A stretch of DNA of 16,318 nt from an uncultured Achromobacter sp. GTDB lineage: Bacteria > Pseudomonadota > Gammaproteobacteria > Burkholderiales > Burkholderiaceae_B. The position numbers were made by a program, and so were the translations under genes. The notes under the pieces were generated by a model that saw only the letters and a program-made list of their open reading frames with translations, was not told where the DNA came from and did no database searches. Location of the stretch: positions 1 through 16,318 of the forward strand of contig CAJYKY010000211.1 in assembly GCA_913775005.1 (NCBI GenBank), given 5' to 3'. Every line of letters starts with the position of its first letter. The stretch's first letter is position 1. Below, piece by piece: positions 1 to 6,285 of the stretch.

Positions 1-618
1 GCCGTGCTTGCGACCGCGGGCGTGCTGCTGGCCGGTTGCGCGACGCAACAGCAAACGAATACCGCTGTCGGTACGGGCGCGGGCGCGGCGTTGGGCGCTG
101 GCATTGGCGCGCTGATCGGGCACGGCAAGGGTGCGGCGATCGGCGCGGGCATCGGTGCGGTGGCGGGCGGCCTGGTGGGCTACAACTGGAAGGTGGTCAA
201 GGAGGACGTGCAAAGTTCCGGCGCCTCGTCGCTGGGCATCGACGTCGTGGAAATGCCCGACGGCAGTCTGAAGGTCAATATTCCGAGCGGCGTGTCGTTC
301 GATACGGACAAGACGCAGCTCAAGCCGGCGTTGCTGCCGGTGCTGGACAGCGTGGCGCGTTCGCTGAATCAGCATCCGGAATTGCGGGCCAAGGTGGTGG
401 GCCATACGGACAGCACGGGTGCGCTGGCGCATAACCAGACGCTGTCGGTGAACCGCGCGAAAAGCGTGACGGATTATCTGGCCAAGCAGGGTGTCAACGC
501 TGGCCGCCTGACGGTGGAAGGGCGCGGGCCGAATGACCCGATTGGCGATAACGCGACCGCCGAGGGCCGCGCCTTGAACCGGCGCGTTGAAATCTATCTG
601 TACGCGGTCAAGCAATAA
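1..618 (+). CDS. OmpA-family outer-membrane lipoprotein, 5' end missing
   Basis: The reading frame is already open at base 1, so the true start and the first part of the signal peptide lie outside the window. The visible part begins with a hydrophobic stretch ending in a lipobox, L-L-A-G-C, whose Cys codon is at 37-39; this predicts cleavage by signal peptidase II and lipid anchoring. A glycine-zipper segment rich in GAGIGA/GKGAAIGAG repeats follows (about residues 22-60), then an OmpA C-terminal peptidoglycan-binding domain with the signatures VSFDTDKTQL, GHTDSTG and LNRRVEI. Proteins of this type tie the outer membrane to peptidoglycan. The Asp in HTDSTG and the Arg residues in NRRVEI match positions that bind diaminopimelate in the family. 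The stop TAA is 9 bp before phhB, so the two may be co-transcribed. The family is certain; the exact cellular role is not. Confidence 0.9.
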   Translation, partial: AVLATAGVLLAGCATQQQTNTAVGTGAGAALGAGIGALIGHGKGAAIGAGIGAVAGGLVGYNWKVVKEDVQSSGASSLGIDVVEMPDGSLKVNIPSGVSFDTDKTQLKPALLPVLDSVARSLNQHPELRAKVVGHTDSTGALAHNQTLSVNRAKSVTDYLAKQGVNAGRLTVEGRGPNDPIGDNATAEGRALNRRVEIYLYAVKQ

Positions 619-627
619 GGTTGCGCC

Positions 628-954
628 ATGAGCATGTTTCCTCCCGCCCGCATCGGCACTGACATTGCCATTGCTGCGCTGACTGGCTGGCAGGCCGTGG
701 CCATGCGCGACGCCATCGAAAAGCGGTTCCGCTTTCCCAATTTCAATGCCGCGTTCGGCTTCATGACGCGCGTGGCGATGTTTGCGGAAAAGCTGAACCA
801 CCATCCGGAGTGGACTAACGTTTACAACCGGGTGGACGTGACGCTGACCACGCACGATGCTGGCGGCGTGACGGAGCTGGACGTGCGCATGGCGCAGTTC
901 ATGGACGAGGCGGCCCAGCAATTGGGCGCCACGGCACCCAAGGCCGACGCGTAG
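628..954 (+). CDS. phhB: Pterin-4a-carbinolamine dehydratase
   Basis: A protein of 108 residues, the normal size for this family. It carries the full signature E-x3-H-H-P-x5-Y-x9-H-x8-D, seen as EKLNHHPEWTNVY, then TTHD and TELD. The enzyme dehydrates 4a-hydroxytetrahydropterin so that the pterin cofactor of aromatic amino acid hydroxylases can be regenerated; members also occur in organisms without such hydroxylases, where the role is less clear. The start ATG at 628 follows an AAGG at 617-620 with good spacing, and the gene begins 9 bp after the OmpA-type gene. No phenylalanine hydroxylase gene (phhA) lies nearby, so its partner cannot be inferred from context. The downstream gene is convergent. 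Confidence 0.92.
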   Translation: MSMFPPARIGTDIAIAALTGWQAVAMRDAIEKRFRFPNFNAAFGFMTRVAMFAEKLNHHPEWTNVYNRVDVTLTTHDAGGVTELDVRMAQFMDEAAQQLGATAPKADA

Positions 955-979
955 CCGCCTTGGGTGGCCGCGACGGCCT
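941..979. terminator. Hairpin spanning the phhB/marR convergent junction
   Basis: Bases 941-951 pair with 969-979 (11 positions, one A-A mismatch). Inside, after a 2-base bulge, 954-959 pairs with 963-968 (one G-U) around a 3-base loop, giving an almost continuous hairpin of about 16 pairs. It covers both gene ends and reads the same from either side, so it could stop transcription in both directions. Neither side has a T run, so intrinsic termination is uncertain. Confidence 0.35.
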
Positions 980-1469
980 AGCCGGCTTCGCGTGCTTGCT
1001 GATGCTCGATCAGGCGATCGAGCATCTGCCCTAGCGCCTGCTGCTCGCTGGCGTCCAGGCACCCGAAGATTTCTTCATTGCGCCGCGCGATCAATGCGAT
1101 GACTTGCTGGTACTGCGCCATGCCTTGCGGCGTGGGCGCCAGCACCACGCCACGGCCATCCGAGGCCGACAGCGTTTTCTCGACCAGGCCGCGTTCCACC
1201 AGCGCCTGCGCGGATCGGCTGGCCTGGCCTTTGTCCAGGTTCGCCGCCAGCGCCAGGTCGTTGACGGACAAGGGCGCGTAGCGTCCGATCGCTGCCAGGC
1301 AGCGCGCTTCACCTAAAGGAATGCCGCAGTCCGCCAGATAGGCACGGTTCGTGTCGCGGTCGGTGATCTTGTTGAGCACGTGCAGGCGATAGGTCAGGAA
1401 GCGTTCGAGCGCGGGCGTGTCTGCGGCGGGGTGGTCGATGACTCGCGGCTTTATGTTTTTTTGCGTCAC
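978..1469 (-). CDS. MarR-family transcriptional regulator
   Basis: A protein of 163 residues if started at the GTG at 1469-1467. That start overlaps the stop of the upstream small gene as GTGA, an arrangement that supports translational coupling; the frame stays open further upstream, but those codons give only a His/Arg-rich stretch from out-of-frame reading of the neighbour. The body has a winged helix-turn-helix: LSVNDLALAANLDKGQASRS is the HTH, and the wing holds SASDGRG, with helices on both sides for dimerisation, as in MarR proteins. MarR regulators usually repress their own operon and release DNA on binding a small phenolic or other ligand. As third gene of the monooxygenase operon it is likely a local regulator acting at the palindrome near 3459-3474. 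The ligand cannot be read from the sequence. Confidence 0.88.
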   Translation of the reverse strand: MTQKNIKPRVIDHPAADTPALERFLTYRLHVLNKITDRDTNRAYLADCGIPLGEARCLAAIGRYAPLSVNDLALAANLDKGQASRSAQALVERGLVEKTLSASDGRGVVLAPTPQGMAQYQQVIALIARRNEEIFGCLDASEQQALGQMLDRLIEHQQAREAG

Positions 1470-1732
1470 GTTGCGCTGCCGGTGATGGTGTCGGTGCCGG
1501 CGTCCATGCCGGTCCCGGAAATGGCTCCGGTGGTATTCCTGTCCGCAGCACCGTCGCCCCGGCACGCGCGTTCCGCTTGCTCAAGCAGCGCCAGCGCGGT
1601 GTCTGCGTCAGGCTGGCGGCTAAGCAGCGACAAGCCCAAGATCGACAGGAACAGCGGCGCTTGTGATTCGCCCACGCGCGTCAGCGCCTGTGCCATGTGG
1701 GTGTAGACCTGATCCAGTTCATCGTGGTTCAT
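1466..1732 (-). CDS. DUF2783-like small protein
   Basis: An 88-residue protein between the monooxygenase and the MarR gene. Its ATG (1732-1730) overlaps the monooxygenase stop as ATGA, and its own stop overlaps the MarR GTG as GTGA, so all three genes are translationally coupled. Residues 1-57 are helical and conserved-looking (LDQVYTHMAQAL, VGESQAPLFLS, ALALLEQAE) and resemble DUF2783, a short domain I recall being encoded beside FAD monooxygenases; this match is from memory. Residues 58-88 are a Gly/Thr/Asp/Ala-rich tail with no predicted fold. Function is unknown; the tight coupling suggests a partner or accessory of the monooxygenase made in similar amounts. Confidence 0.8.
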   Translation of the reverse strand: MNHDELDQVYTHMAQALTRVGESQAPLFLSILGLSLLSRQPDADTALALLEQAERACRGDGAADRNTTGAISGTGMDAGTDTITGSAT

Positions 1733-3414
1733 GCTTGGCCTTTGAAGTGAGCGATCGACGGGTAGTACGGCGCGAGCGCGGCCCGTAATGTGGCGCAAAG
1801 GGAAGTGGCATCGATGCCGGCGTCGGCAGCGGCATCGGAACCGGAACCAGCATCGCCACCGGCTGCTGCACTGGCGGCCCAGCGGCCCAGCACGTAGCCA
1901 TCGGGGCGCAACAGATAAACCAGGTTTGCGTCCGAACCATAACGCTGTCCCAACTGGCCGTGCGTATCGTCCCAACCGCCTGGGCCGGCGCGCAGCACTC
2001 GCAGCGGATGCGATGCGCTTTGCGTAGAGGCAGACAGGGCGTCCAGTTCTGCCGCCAGGGCGTCGCTGGGCGATAGCGCCAGCACCACGAAACCCTGGCC
2101 AAAGCACTCGGTAAGGTAGCGCGGCGTGCCGCCGTCTTGCAGACGCGCGTCGGGCGCGGGTTGGCCGGGCGCGGCGGCGGGGCCCGCCCAGGGGGCGCCA
2201 TCATGTAGATTCAACGGCGAGCCGTCGTACGAGATGGGCGCGGATTGGCGCGGGTTGATCAGCGAGCGCACGCTGTCGTCTTTCAGCGCCAGACGCAACG
2301 CCGCCTCGCGCAACAAACGGAATCCGAAATCCGGCGGCGCCATGAATTCGGTGCTCTTGGCGCCATACGCCAGGTTCTGGCGCGTGGCATGCACGCGTTC
2401 GATGCTGTAGCTGTCCAGCAGGCTGTCGGGCGCTTGCTGCTTCAGCACCCACGCGAGCTTCCAGGCCAGGTTGCCCGCATCATCCAGGCCGGAGTTCAGG
2501 CCGCGCACGCCGAAGATGGGCACGAGGTGGCCGGCGTCGCCCGCGAACAGCACGCGGCCGTGACGATACTGGTTCAGCGTCAGACATTTGGCGTTGTAGA
2601 CCGAAATCCACAATGGCTTCCATGGCGCGGTTTCCCCGATCATGTCCAGATGGCTTTGCACGCGCGGCAACACGTTCTCGGGTTTGACAGCTTCGTCGGG
2701 ATCTTCGTCGTCGCGGATCTGATAGTCCACGCGCCAGACATTGCCGGGCTGACGATGCATCAGCAAAGTAGAACCGGGGTTGGAGGGCGGGTCGAACCAC
2801 GCCAGGCGTTCGACCGGCCGGCCTGATGCCTGTTCGATATCGACGATGACATAGCGGCCCTCGTACTGCATGCCTTCCAGCTTCAGCCCCATGGCTTCGC
2901 GCACGGTGCTGCGGCCGCCATCGCAGGCAATCAGCCAGTCGGCGCGTACCGTCTGGCGCTGGCCGCCGGTGTCGATGTCGACGTCCACGCCGTCCGCGTG
3001 CGTACGCAGCCCGGCCACGCGCGCCGACCATTGCAGCGTGGCCAATCCAGGATGGCGCTGCATCGCCTGATGCGCAAATTCCTCGACCGAGTATTGCTGG
3101 ATATTGACCATCGGCGCGTAGCGTTGCAGCGGGTCGTGCGGCATTTCAAAGTGCAGCACTTCGCGATCGCGGTAATAGCTGCGCCCGCCCGTCCAGGCCA
3201 GGCCCGTGGCTTTCAACGGTTCATCGGCGCCCGCCCAGCCCAGAATTTCCTGTGAGCGGCGCGAGATGCAGATGGCGCGGCTGCCGCTGCAATAGTCGTC
3301 GTCGGCCTCGACGGTCAGCGACGCGATGCCGTATTCGGCCAGCAGCGCGGCCAGGGTCAGGCCGACGGGTCCGCCGCCGGCGATCAGGACGGGAACGTGT
3401 GAGGGCAGCGGCAT
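1729..3414 (-). CDS. FAD-dependent monooxygenase (class A, MhpA/PheA/TfdB-like)
   Basis: A 561-residue flavoprotein of the aromatic-ring hydroxylase type. The order of motifs is standard: FAD-binding GGGPVG at 13-18, the DG motif CDGGRSTVRE at 164-173, and the GD motif beginning AGDAGH at 291-296 and ending GLDDA near 312, followed by a thioredoxin-like C-terminal region. Such enzymes use NAD(P)H and O2 to hydroxylate phenolic rings. The GD motif has GH rather than the common AH, and VRGLNSG in place of GQGxNxG. The start is placed at ATG 3414 because GGAGA sits just upstream; an earlier in-frame ATG at 3444 would overlap the proposed promoter. A 25-residue Ala/Gly/Asp/Ser-rich insertion lies near 513-537. 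First gene of an operon with the DUF2783-like and MarR genes. No ring-cleavage gene is nearby, so the substrate is unknown. Confidence 0.85.
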   Translation of the reverse strand: MPLPSHVPVLIAGGGPVGLTLAALLAEYGIASLTVEADDDYCSGSRAICISRRSQEILGWAGADEPLKATGLAWTGGRSYYRDREVLHFEMPHDPLQRYAPMVNIQQYSVEEFAHQAMQRHPGLATLQWSARVAGLRTHADGVDVDIDTGGQRQTVRADWLIACDGGRSTVREAMGLKLEGMQYEGRYVIVDIEQASGRPVERLAWFDPPSNPGSTLLMHRQPGNVWRVDYQIRDDEDPDEAVKPENVLPRVQSHLDMIGETAPWKPLWISVYNAKCLTLNQYRHGRVLFAGDAGHLVPIFGVRGLNSGLDDAGNLAWKLAWVLKQQAPDSLLDSYSIERVHATRQNLAYGAKSTEFMAPPDFGFRLLREAALRLALKDDSVRSLINPRQSAPISYDGSPLNLHDGAPWAGPAAAPGQPAPDARLQDGGTPRYLTECFGQGFVVLALSPSDALAAELDALSASTQSASHPLRVLRAGPGGWDDTHGQLGQRYGSDANLVYLLRPDGYVLGRWAASAAAGGDAGSGSDAAADAGIDATSLCATLRAALAPYYPSIAHFKGQA

Positions 3415-3436
3415 CGTGTCTCCAGAATTTGGTTGT

Positions 3437-3474
3437 TTGCGCAACTATATGCCTGGAAAGTTGCGCGCGCAACT
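3437..3474 (-). promoter_or_regulatory. Promoter with probable MarR operator for the monooxygenase operon
   Basis: On the minus strand a -35-like TTGCGC (3472-3467) and a -10-like TATAGT (3449-3444) are 17 bases apart. A perfect 16-bp palindrome, AGTTGCGCGCGCAACT (3459-3474), covers the -35, and a partial second copy, TTGCGCAACT on the plus strand (3437-3446), overlaps the -10 and expected transcription start. A dimer bound at either would block RNA polymerase, which fits autorepression by the MarR protein of the same operon. The sequence is seen; its function is inferred. Confidence 0.65.
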
Positions 3475-3487
3475 AGTCTGAACAGGC

Positions 3488-3515
3488 AAAAAAAACCCGC
3501 CGGATCATCGGCGGG
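3488..3515 (-). terminator. Rho-independent terminator after the DUF6776-like gene
   Basis: A 7-bp perfect stem, CCCGCCG (3496-3502) with CGGCGGG (3509-3515), loop of 6, followed on the minus strand by eight T residues (3495-3488). It lies 28 bp past the stop of the leftward coiled-coil protein gene and before the monooxygenase promoter, so it insulates the two leftward units. Confidence 0.88.
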
Positions 3516-3543
3516 CTTTCTTGCGGCGTGGCAGCAGACGGGC

Positions 3544-4242
3544 TTAGTTGCGCACGTAGTAGATACGCATGGCCTGTTGCTTCTGGGCGCCGTCCATGAC
3601 GCGCAGCACCACGACCTTCGGCGTGAAACCGTCGGGCAGTTTCAGCTGGCCCAGCGCGTAGTCGTAGCGATCGACATTGAGCGTGGGGCCTTCCGGGGTG
3701 ACGGTGGCGGCGCGGCCGTTGGAATAGCTGCCGTCGATGGAGAAGGTCAGCGTGCCTTTGAAGGGGGCGCCGGTGCGCTCTTCGCGCATGACCAGCACTT
3801 GGTAATCCAGCTGGCCGGGGGCGCGCTTGAACGTGGCCGAGCGGATGCCCAGGTTGCCGCCGCGCGGGTCGGCGGGCATGGCGTCCTGGAACAGCACCAG
3901 TTCCTTGTTCAGCGTGTCGATCTTGGCGCGGGCTTCGGCCAGGTCCGACGTCAGCTTCTCGTGGCCGGACTTGTTGGCGTCGCGTTGCTGGGTGGCTTCT
4001 TCCAGCTGCGTTTGCAGGCGCTGGCGCTCCAGGTTGGAGGCGCTGAGTTCGCTGTGCAGCGACTCGGACTGCTCAACGGTCAGGCGTTGCGGGCCGTAGT
4101 TGGTTTGCAGGAAGAGCACGCCGCCCGCACCCAGGGCGATCCCCACAAGCAGCAGGACGAGCCAGCGCGGCAGGCGCCGCGTGCGTTGACCGGGTTGGTA
4201 TACGGAGGGCTTGAATACAGCCCGTTGCGATCTTCCAAACAT
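3544..4242 (-). CDS. Membrane-anchored coiled-coil protein, DUF6776-like
   Basis: A 232-residue protein with a basic N-terminus, one transmembrane segment at about 27-45 (WLVLLLVGIALGAGGVLFL), then a predicted coiled coil at about 55-120 rich in Glu, Gln, Lys and Leu heptads (LERQRLQTQLEEATQQRD), and a C-terminal domain that looks mainly beta-stranded, ending MRIYYVRN. This layout suggests an inner-membrane anchor with a periplasmic domain. It resembles proteins labelled DUF6776 in betaproteobacteria, by memory only. The start ATG at 4242 has AGGA six bases upstream; ATG 4248 is too close to that site, and a longer frame to 4350 lacks support. It lies 147 bp after murU on the same strand and is followed by a terminator. 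Function unknown. Confidence 0.8.
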   Translation of the reverse strand: MFGRSQRAVFKPSVYQPGQRTRRLPRWLVLLLVGIALGAGGVLFLQTNYGPQRLTVEQSESLHSELSASNLERQRLQTQLEEATQQRDANKSGHEKLTSDLAEARAKIDTLNKELVLFQDAMPADPRGGNLGIRSATFKRAPGQLDYQVLVMREERTGAPFKGTLTFSIDGSYSNGRAATVTPEGPTLNVDRYDYALGQLKLPDGFTPKVVVLRVMDGAQKQQAMRIYYVRN

Positions 4243-4272
4243 CCCCATTCCTAGAAAACTTCCTGTGTGTGT

Positions 4273-4352
4273 GCTTGTCCGCGCGGCGCACGCGCGTGCC
4301 AAAGCGTCAGAGAATACCCCGTTAGCCGGGGCGGTTGGGTGCGCGGACAAGC
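4273..4352. repeat. Nested inverted repeats in the murU to DUF6776-like gap
   Basis: GCTTGTCCGCGC at 4273-4284 is the exact reverse complement of 4341-4352. Between these arms are a 12-bp perfect palindrome, GCACGCGCGTGC (4288-4299), and a CCCCG/CGGGG hairpin (4317-4321 with 4327-4331). On the minus strand this would form the leader of the coiled-coil gene or the 3' end of the murU message. No T run follows the outer stem, so a plain terminator is not the best reading. Confidence 0.6.
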
Positions 4353-4389
4353 CTGGTTGCGCACCTTGATATTGTGAAATATGTGAGCG

Positions 4390-5076
4390 TCAACGCGCGG
4401 TTTCGCGCAGCTCGGCGTCCAGATCGGCCAGCCGTTGCGGCGTGCCGACGTCCGTCCAGCGGCCAGTGTGGCGGGCGCCGCGGGCAAGGCCATCGGCCAT
4501 CGCCTGCCGGAACAGCGGCAGCATGGGCATCGCCGCGCCTTGCGGGACGGTTGCAAACAACGAGGGATGGTAGACGGCGATGCCGGAGTAGGTCAAACGC
4601 GGCTCGCCCTGGGCGAGCAGACGGCCGTCGGACGCCAGGTGGAAATCCCCGTTCGGGTGCTGGACGGGGTTGTCCACCATCAGCATCCAGGCGCCGCCGT
4701 CGGGCAGGCTGTCCGCCAGCGCCGGGGCGGCGGCGGGATTCCAGTCACACCAGACATCGCCATTCATGACCAGGAACGGGGCGTTGCCCAGCAAGGGCAG
4801 GGCATTGGCAATGCCGCCCGCCGTTTCCAGCGCCGTGCTTTCGGGCGAATAGCGGATCCGGACACCAAAGGCGCTGCCGTCGCCCAACGCCCGTTCGATC
4901 TCGTGGCCGAGCCAGGCGTGGTTGATGACGATGTCATGGATACCCGCCGCGGCCAGGCGTTCCAGATGCCAGACGATCAGCGGCTTGCCGCCGACGGATA
5001 GCAGCGGCTTGGGCAGCCGGTCGGTCAACGGGCGCATGCGTTCACCGCGCCCGGCGGCAAGAATCATGGCCCGCAT
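4390..5076 (-). CDS. murU: N-acetylmuramate alpha-1-phosphate uridylyltransferase
   Basis: A 228-residue nucleotidyltransferase. The N-terminal signature AAGRGERMRPLTDRLPKPLL (residues 7-26) is the NTP-binding G-x-G-x-R...PKP loop, and NGD at 105-107 supplies a metal-binding Asp; GRWTDVGTPQRL near the C-terminus matches the sugar nucleotidyltransferase fold. MurU joins UTP and MurNAc-1-phosphate to give UDP-MurNAc, in a recycling route that bypasses de novo synthesis and its fosfomycin-sensitive step (known from Pseudomonas). The specific call, rather than another sugar-1-phosphate nucleotidyltransferase, rests on its position directly after amgK: the amgK stop and the murU ATG share one base (TGATG). 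It acts in the cytoplasm. Confidence 0.9.
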   Translation of the reverse strand: MRAMILAAGRGERMRPLTDRLPKPLLSVGGKPLIVWHLERLAAAGIHDIVINHAWLGHEIERALGDGSAFGVRIRYSPESTALETAGGIANALPLLGNAPFLVMNGDVWCDWNPAAAPALADSLPDGGAWMLMVDNPVQHPNGDFHLASDGRLLAQGEPRLTYSGIAVYHPSLFATVPQGAAMPMLPLFRQAMADGLARGARHTGRWTDVGTPQRLADLDAELRETAR

Positions 5077-6116
5077 CAGAACGTGTATCCCACGCTGACC
5101 TGGCGGTCGTCCAGCTTGTCCAGCAGGCGCAGCAGCGGCGCGAACACGCCGTAACGCTCAGCCACCTGGCGCACATAGCCGTTCACGCGCGGCATGTGGG
5201 CCAGGTAATGCGCCTTGCCGTCGCGGTGGTTCAGGCGGGCGAATACGCCCAGGATGCGCAGGTTGCGTTGCAGCCCCATCCATTCGTAGGCGCGATGGAA
5301 GTCGGCGAAATCGGCTTCTACGGGCAAGCCGGCGGCGCGCGCCATTTCCCAGTAACGGATCGCCCAGTCCAATTGCTGCGGCTCTTCCCAGGTGGTGCGC
5401 GCATCCGTCACCAGCGACGCCAGGTCGTAGGTGATGGGGCCGGCTAGCGCGTCCTGGAAGTCGATGACGCCGGGGTTCGGACCGTACTGGGGCTGGTCGC
5501 AGACCATCAAGTTGGGGGAATGGAAGTCGCGGTGCACCAGCACTTGCGCCTGTCCGCCATTGCTGGCCGACAGCAGCGCAAAGATCTTTTCCAGCGCATT
5601 CGCGGTCTTGTCGTCCAGCGTGAAGCCGTGGTGCTTCTGCACGTACCACTCGGGAAAGAGCTTGAGCTCGTCGGCCAGACGCGGCGTGTCGTAGCTGGCC
5701 AGGCCGGTCGTGCGGGCCTGTTGCAGGCGGACCAGCGCCGCGAGCGCCTCGCGGTACATCGTTTGCAGCTGGCTGTCGGACAGGCCGGCCTGGATCCGCT
5801 GGTAATAGGTCTGTTCGCCCAGGTCGGACAGCAGCAAGAGGCCTTGCGAGAGGTCTTGCGCCAGCACCTTGGGCACGTTCAAGCCGGCGTCCGCCAGCAG
5901 CTGGCCGACATGCAGGAACGGGCGGCAGTCTTCATGCGCGGGCGGCGCGTCCATGACAATCAGGGTGCGCTCGCCAGCGTCCAGACGGAAATAGCGGCGA
6001 AAACTGGCGTCGGCCGAGGCCGGACGCAGGGTGGGAATCGCCAGGTTCAGGCTGGACGGCAGGCTTTCCAGCCAGATGCGGATCTGCTCCAGGCGGGGGT
6101 CGTGATCGTTTTTCAA
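5076..6116 (-). CDS. amgK: Anomeric N-acetylmuramate/N-acetylglucosamine kinase
   Basis: A 346-residue aminoglycoside-phosphotransferase-fold kinase. The catalytic loop HRDFHSPNLM is at 195-204 (Asp197, Asn202) and the metal-binding DFQD at 219-222. AmgK phosphorylates free MurNAc (and GlcNAc) at the anomeric carbon; MurU then makes UDP-MurNAc. The start is TTG at 6116-6114: an in-frame TGA lies five codons upstream, no ATG or GTG is available near the N-terminus, and GGA (6125-6123) is a modest ribosome-binding site. The next ATG, at residue 55, would cut into the domain. It overlaps murU by one base downstream and is divergent from lptD, the same neighbourhood as in Pseudomonas putida. Confidence 0.9.
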   Translation of the reverse strand: MKNDHDPRLEQIRIWLESLPSSLNLAIPTLRPASADASFRRYFRLDAGERTLIVMDAPPAHEDCRPFLHVGQLLADAGLNVPKVLAQDLSQGLLLLSDLGEQTYYQRIQAGLSDSQLQTMYREALAALVRLQQARTTGLASYDTPRLADELKLFPEWYVQKHHGFTLDDKTANALEKIFALLSASNGGQAQVLVHRDFHSPNLMVCDQPQYGPNPGVIDFQDALAGPITYDLASLVTDARTTWEEPQQLDWAIRYWEMARAAGLPVEADFADFHRAYEWMGLQRNLRILGVFARLNHRDGKAHYLAHMPRVNGYVRQVAERYGVFAPLLRLLDKLDDRQVSVGYTF

Positions 6117-6196
6117 AGAAGATCCGTGTCAGAAGGGCAATATTGCTGAAATTTACGTTCGGCGCACATAAGGCTGGGCGTATGGCGCGGCTTCTC

Positions 6197-6202
6197 TATA
6201 AT
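6197..6202 (+). promoter_or_regulatory. -10 element of the lptD-surA-rsmA promoter
   Basis: A perfect TATAAT lies in the 118-169 bp gap between amgK and lptD. The expected -35 site, 16-18 bases upstream, is a poor match (CTGGGC or neighbours), so an activator or weak basal use is possible. I saw no convincing sigma-E type promoter, although lptD-surA is sigma-E controlled in Escherichia coli. Confidence 0.5.
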
Positions 6203-6285
6203 ACCGGCTCGTTTCCATTCGCATTGGGGCCTTTTTGCGCCGCCGATGCCGGATTTCCCATCGTAGAAAAGGGCTGTTTTCACTC

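Noticed and set aside
1470..1565. N-terminal extension of the MarR frame
   Set aside because: His/Arg-rich out-of-frame reading of the DUF2783-like gene tail; the GTGA overlap marks the likely start.
3433..4254. 273-residue open frame on the plus strand
   Set aside because: Antisense to the coiled-coil gene and running through its terminator and the monooxygenase promoter; the Gly/Gln/Val-rich translation has no motif.
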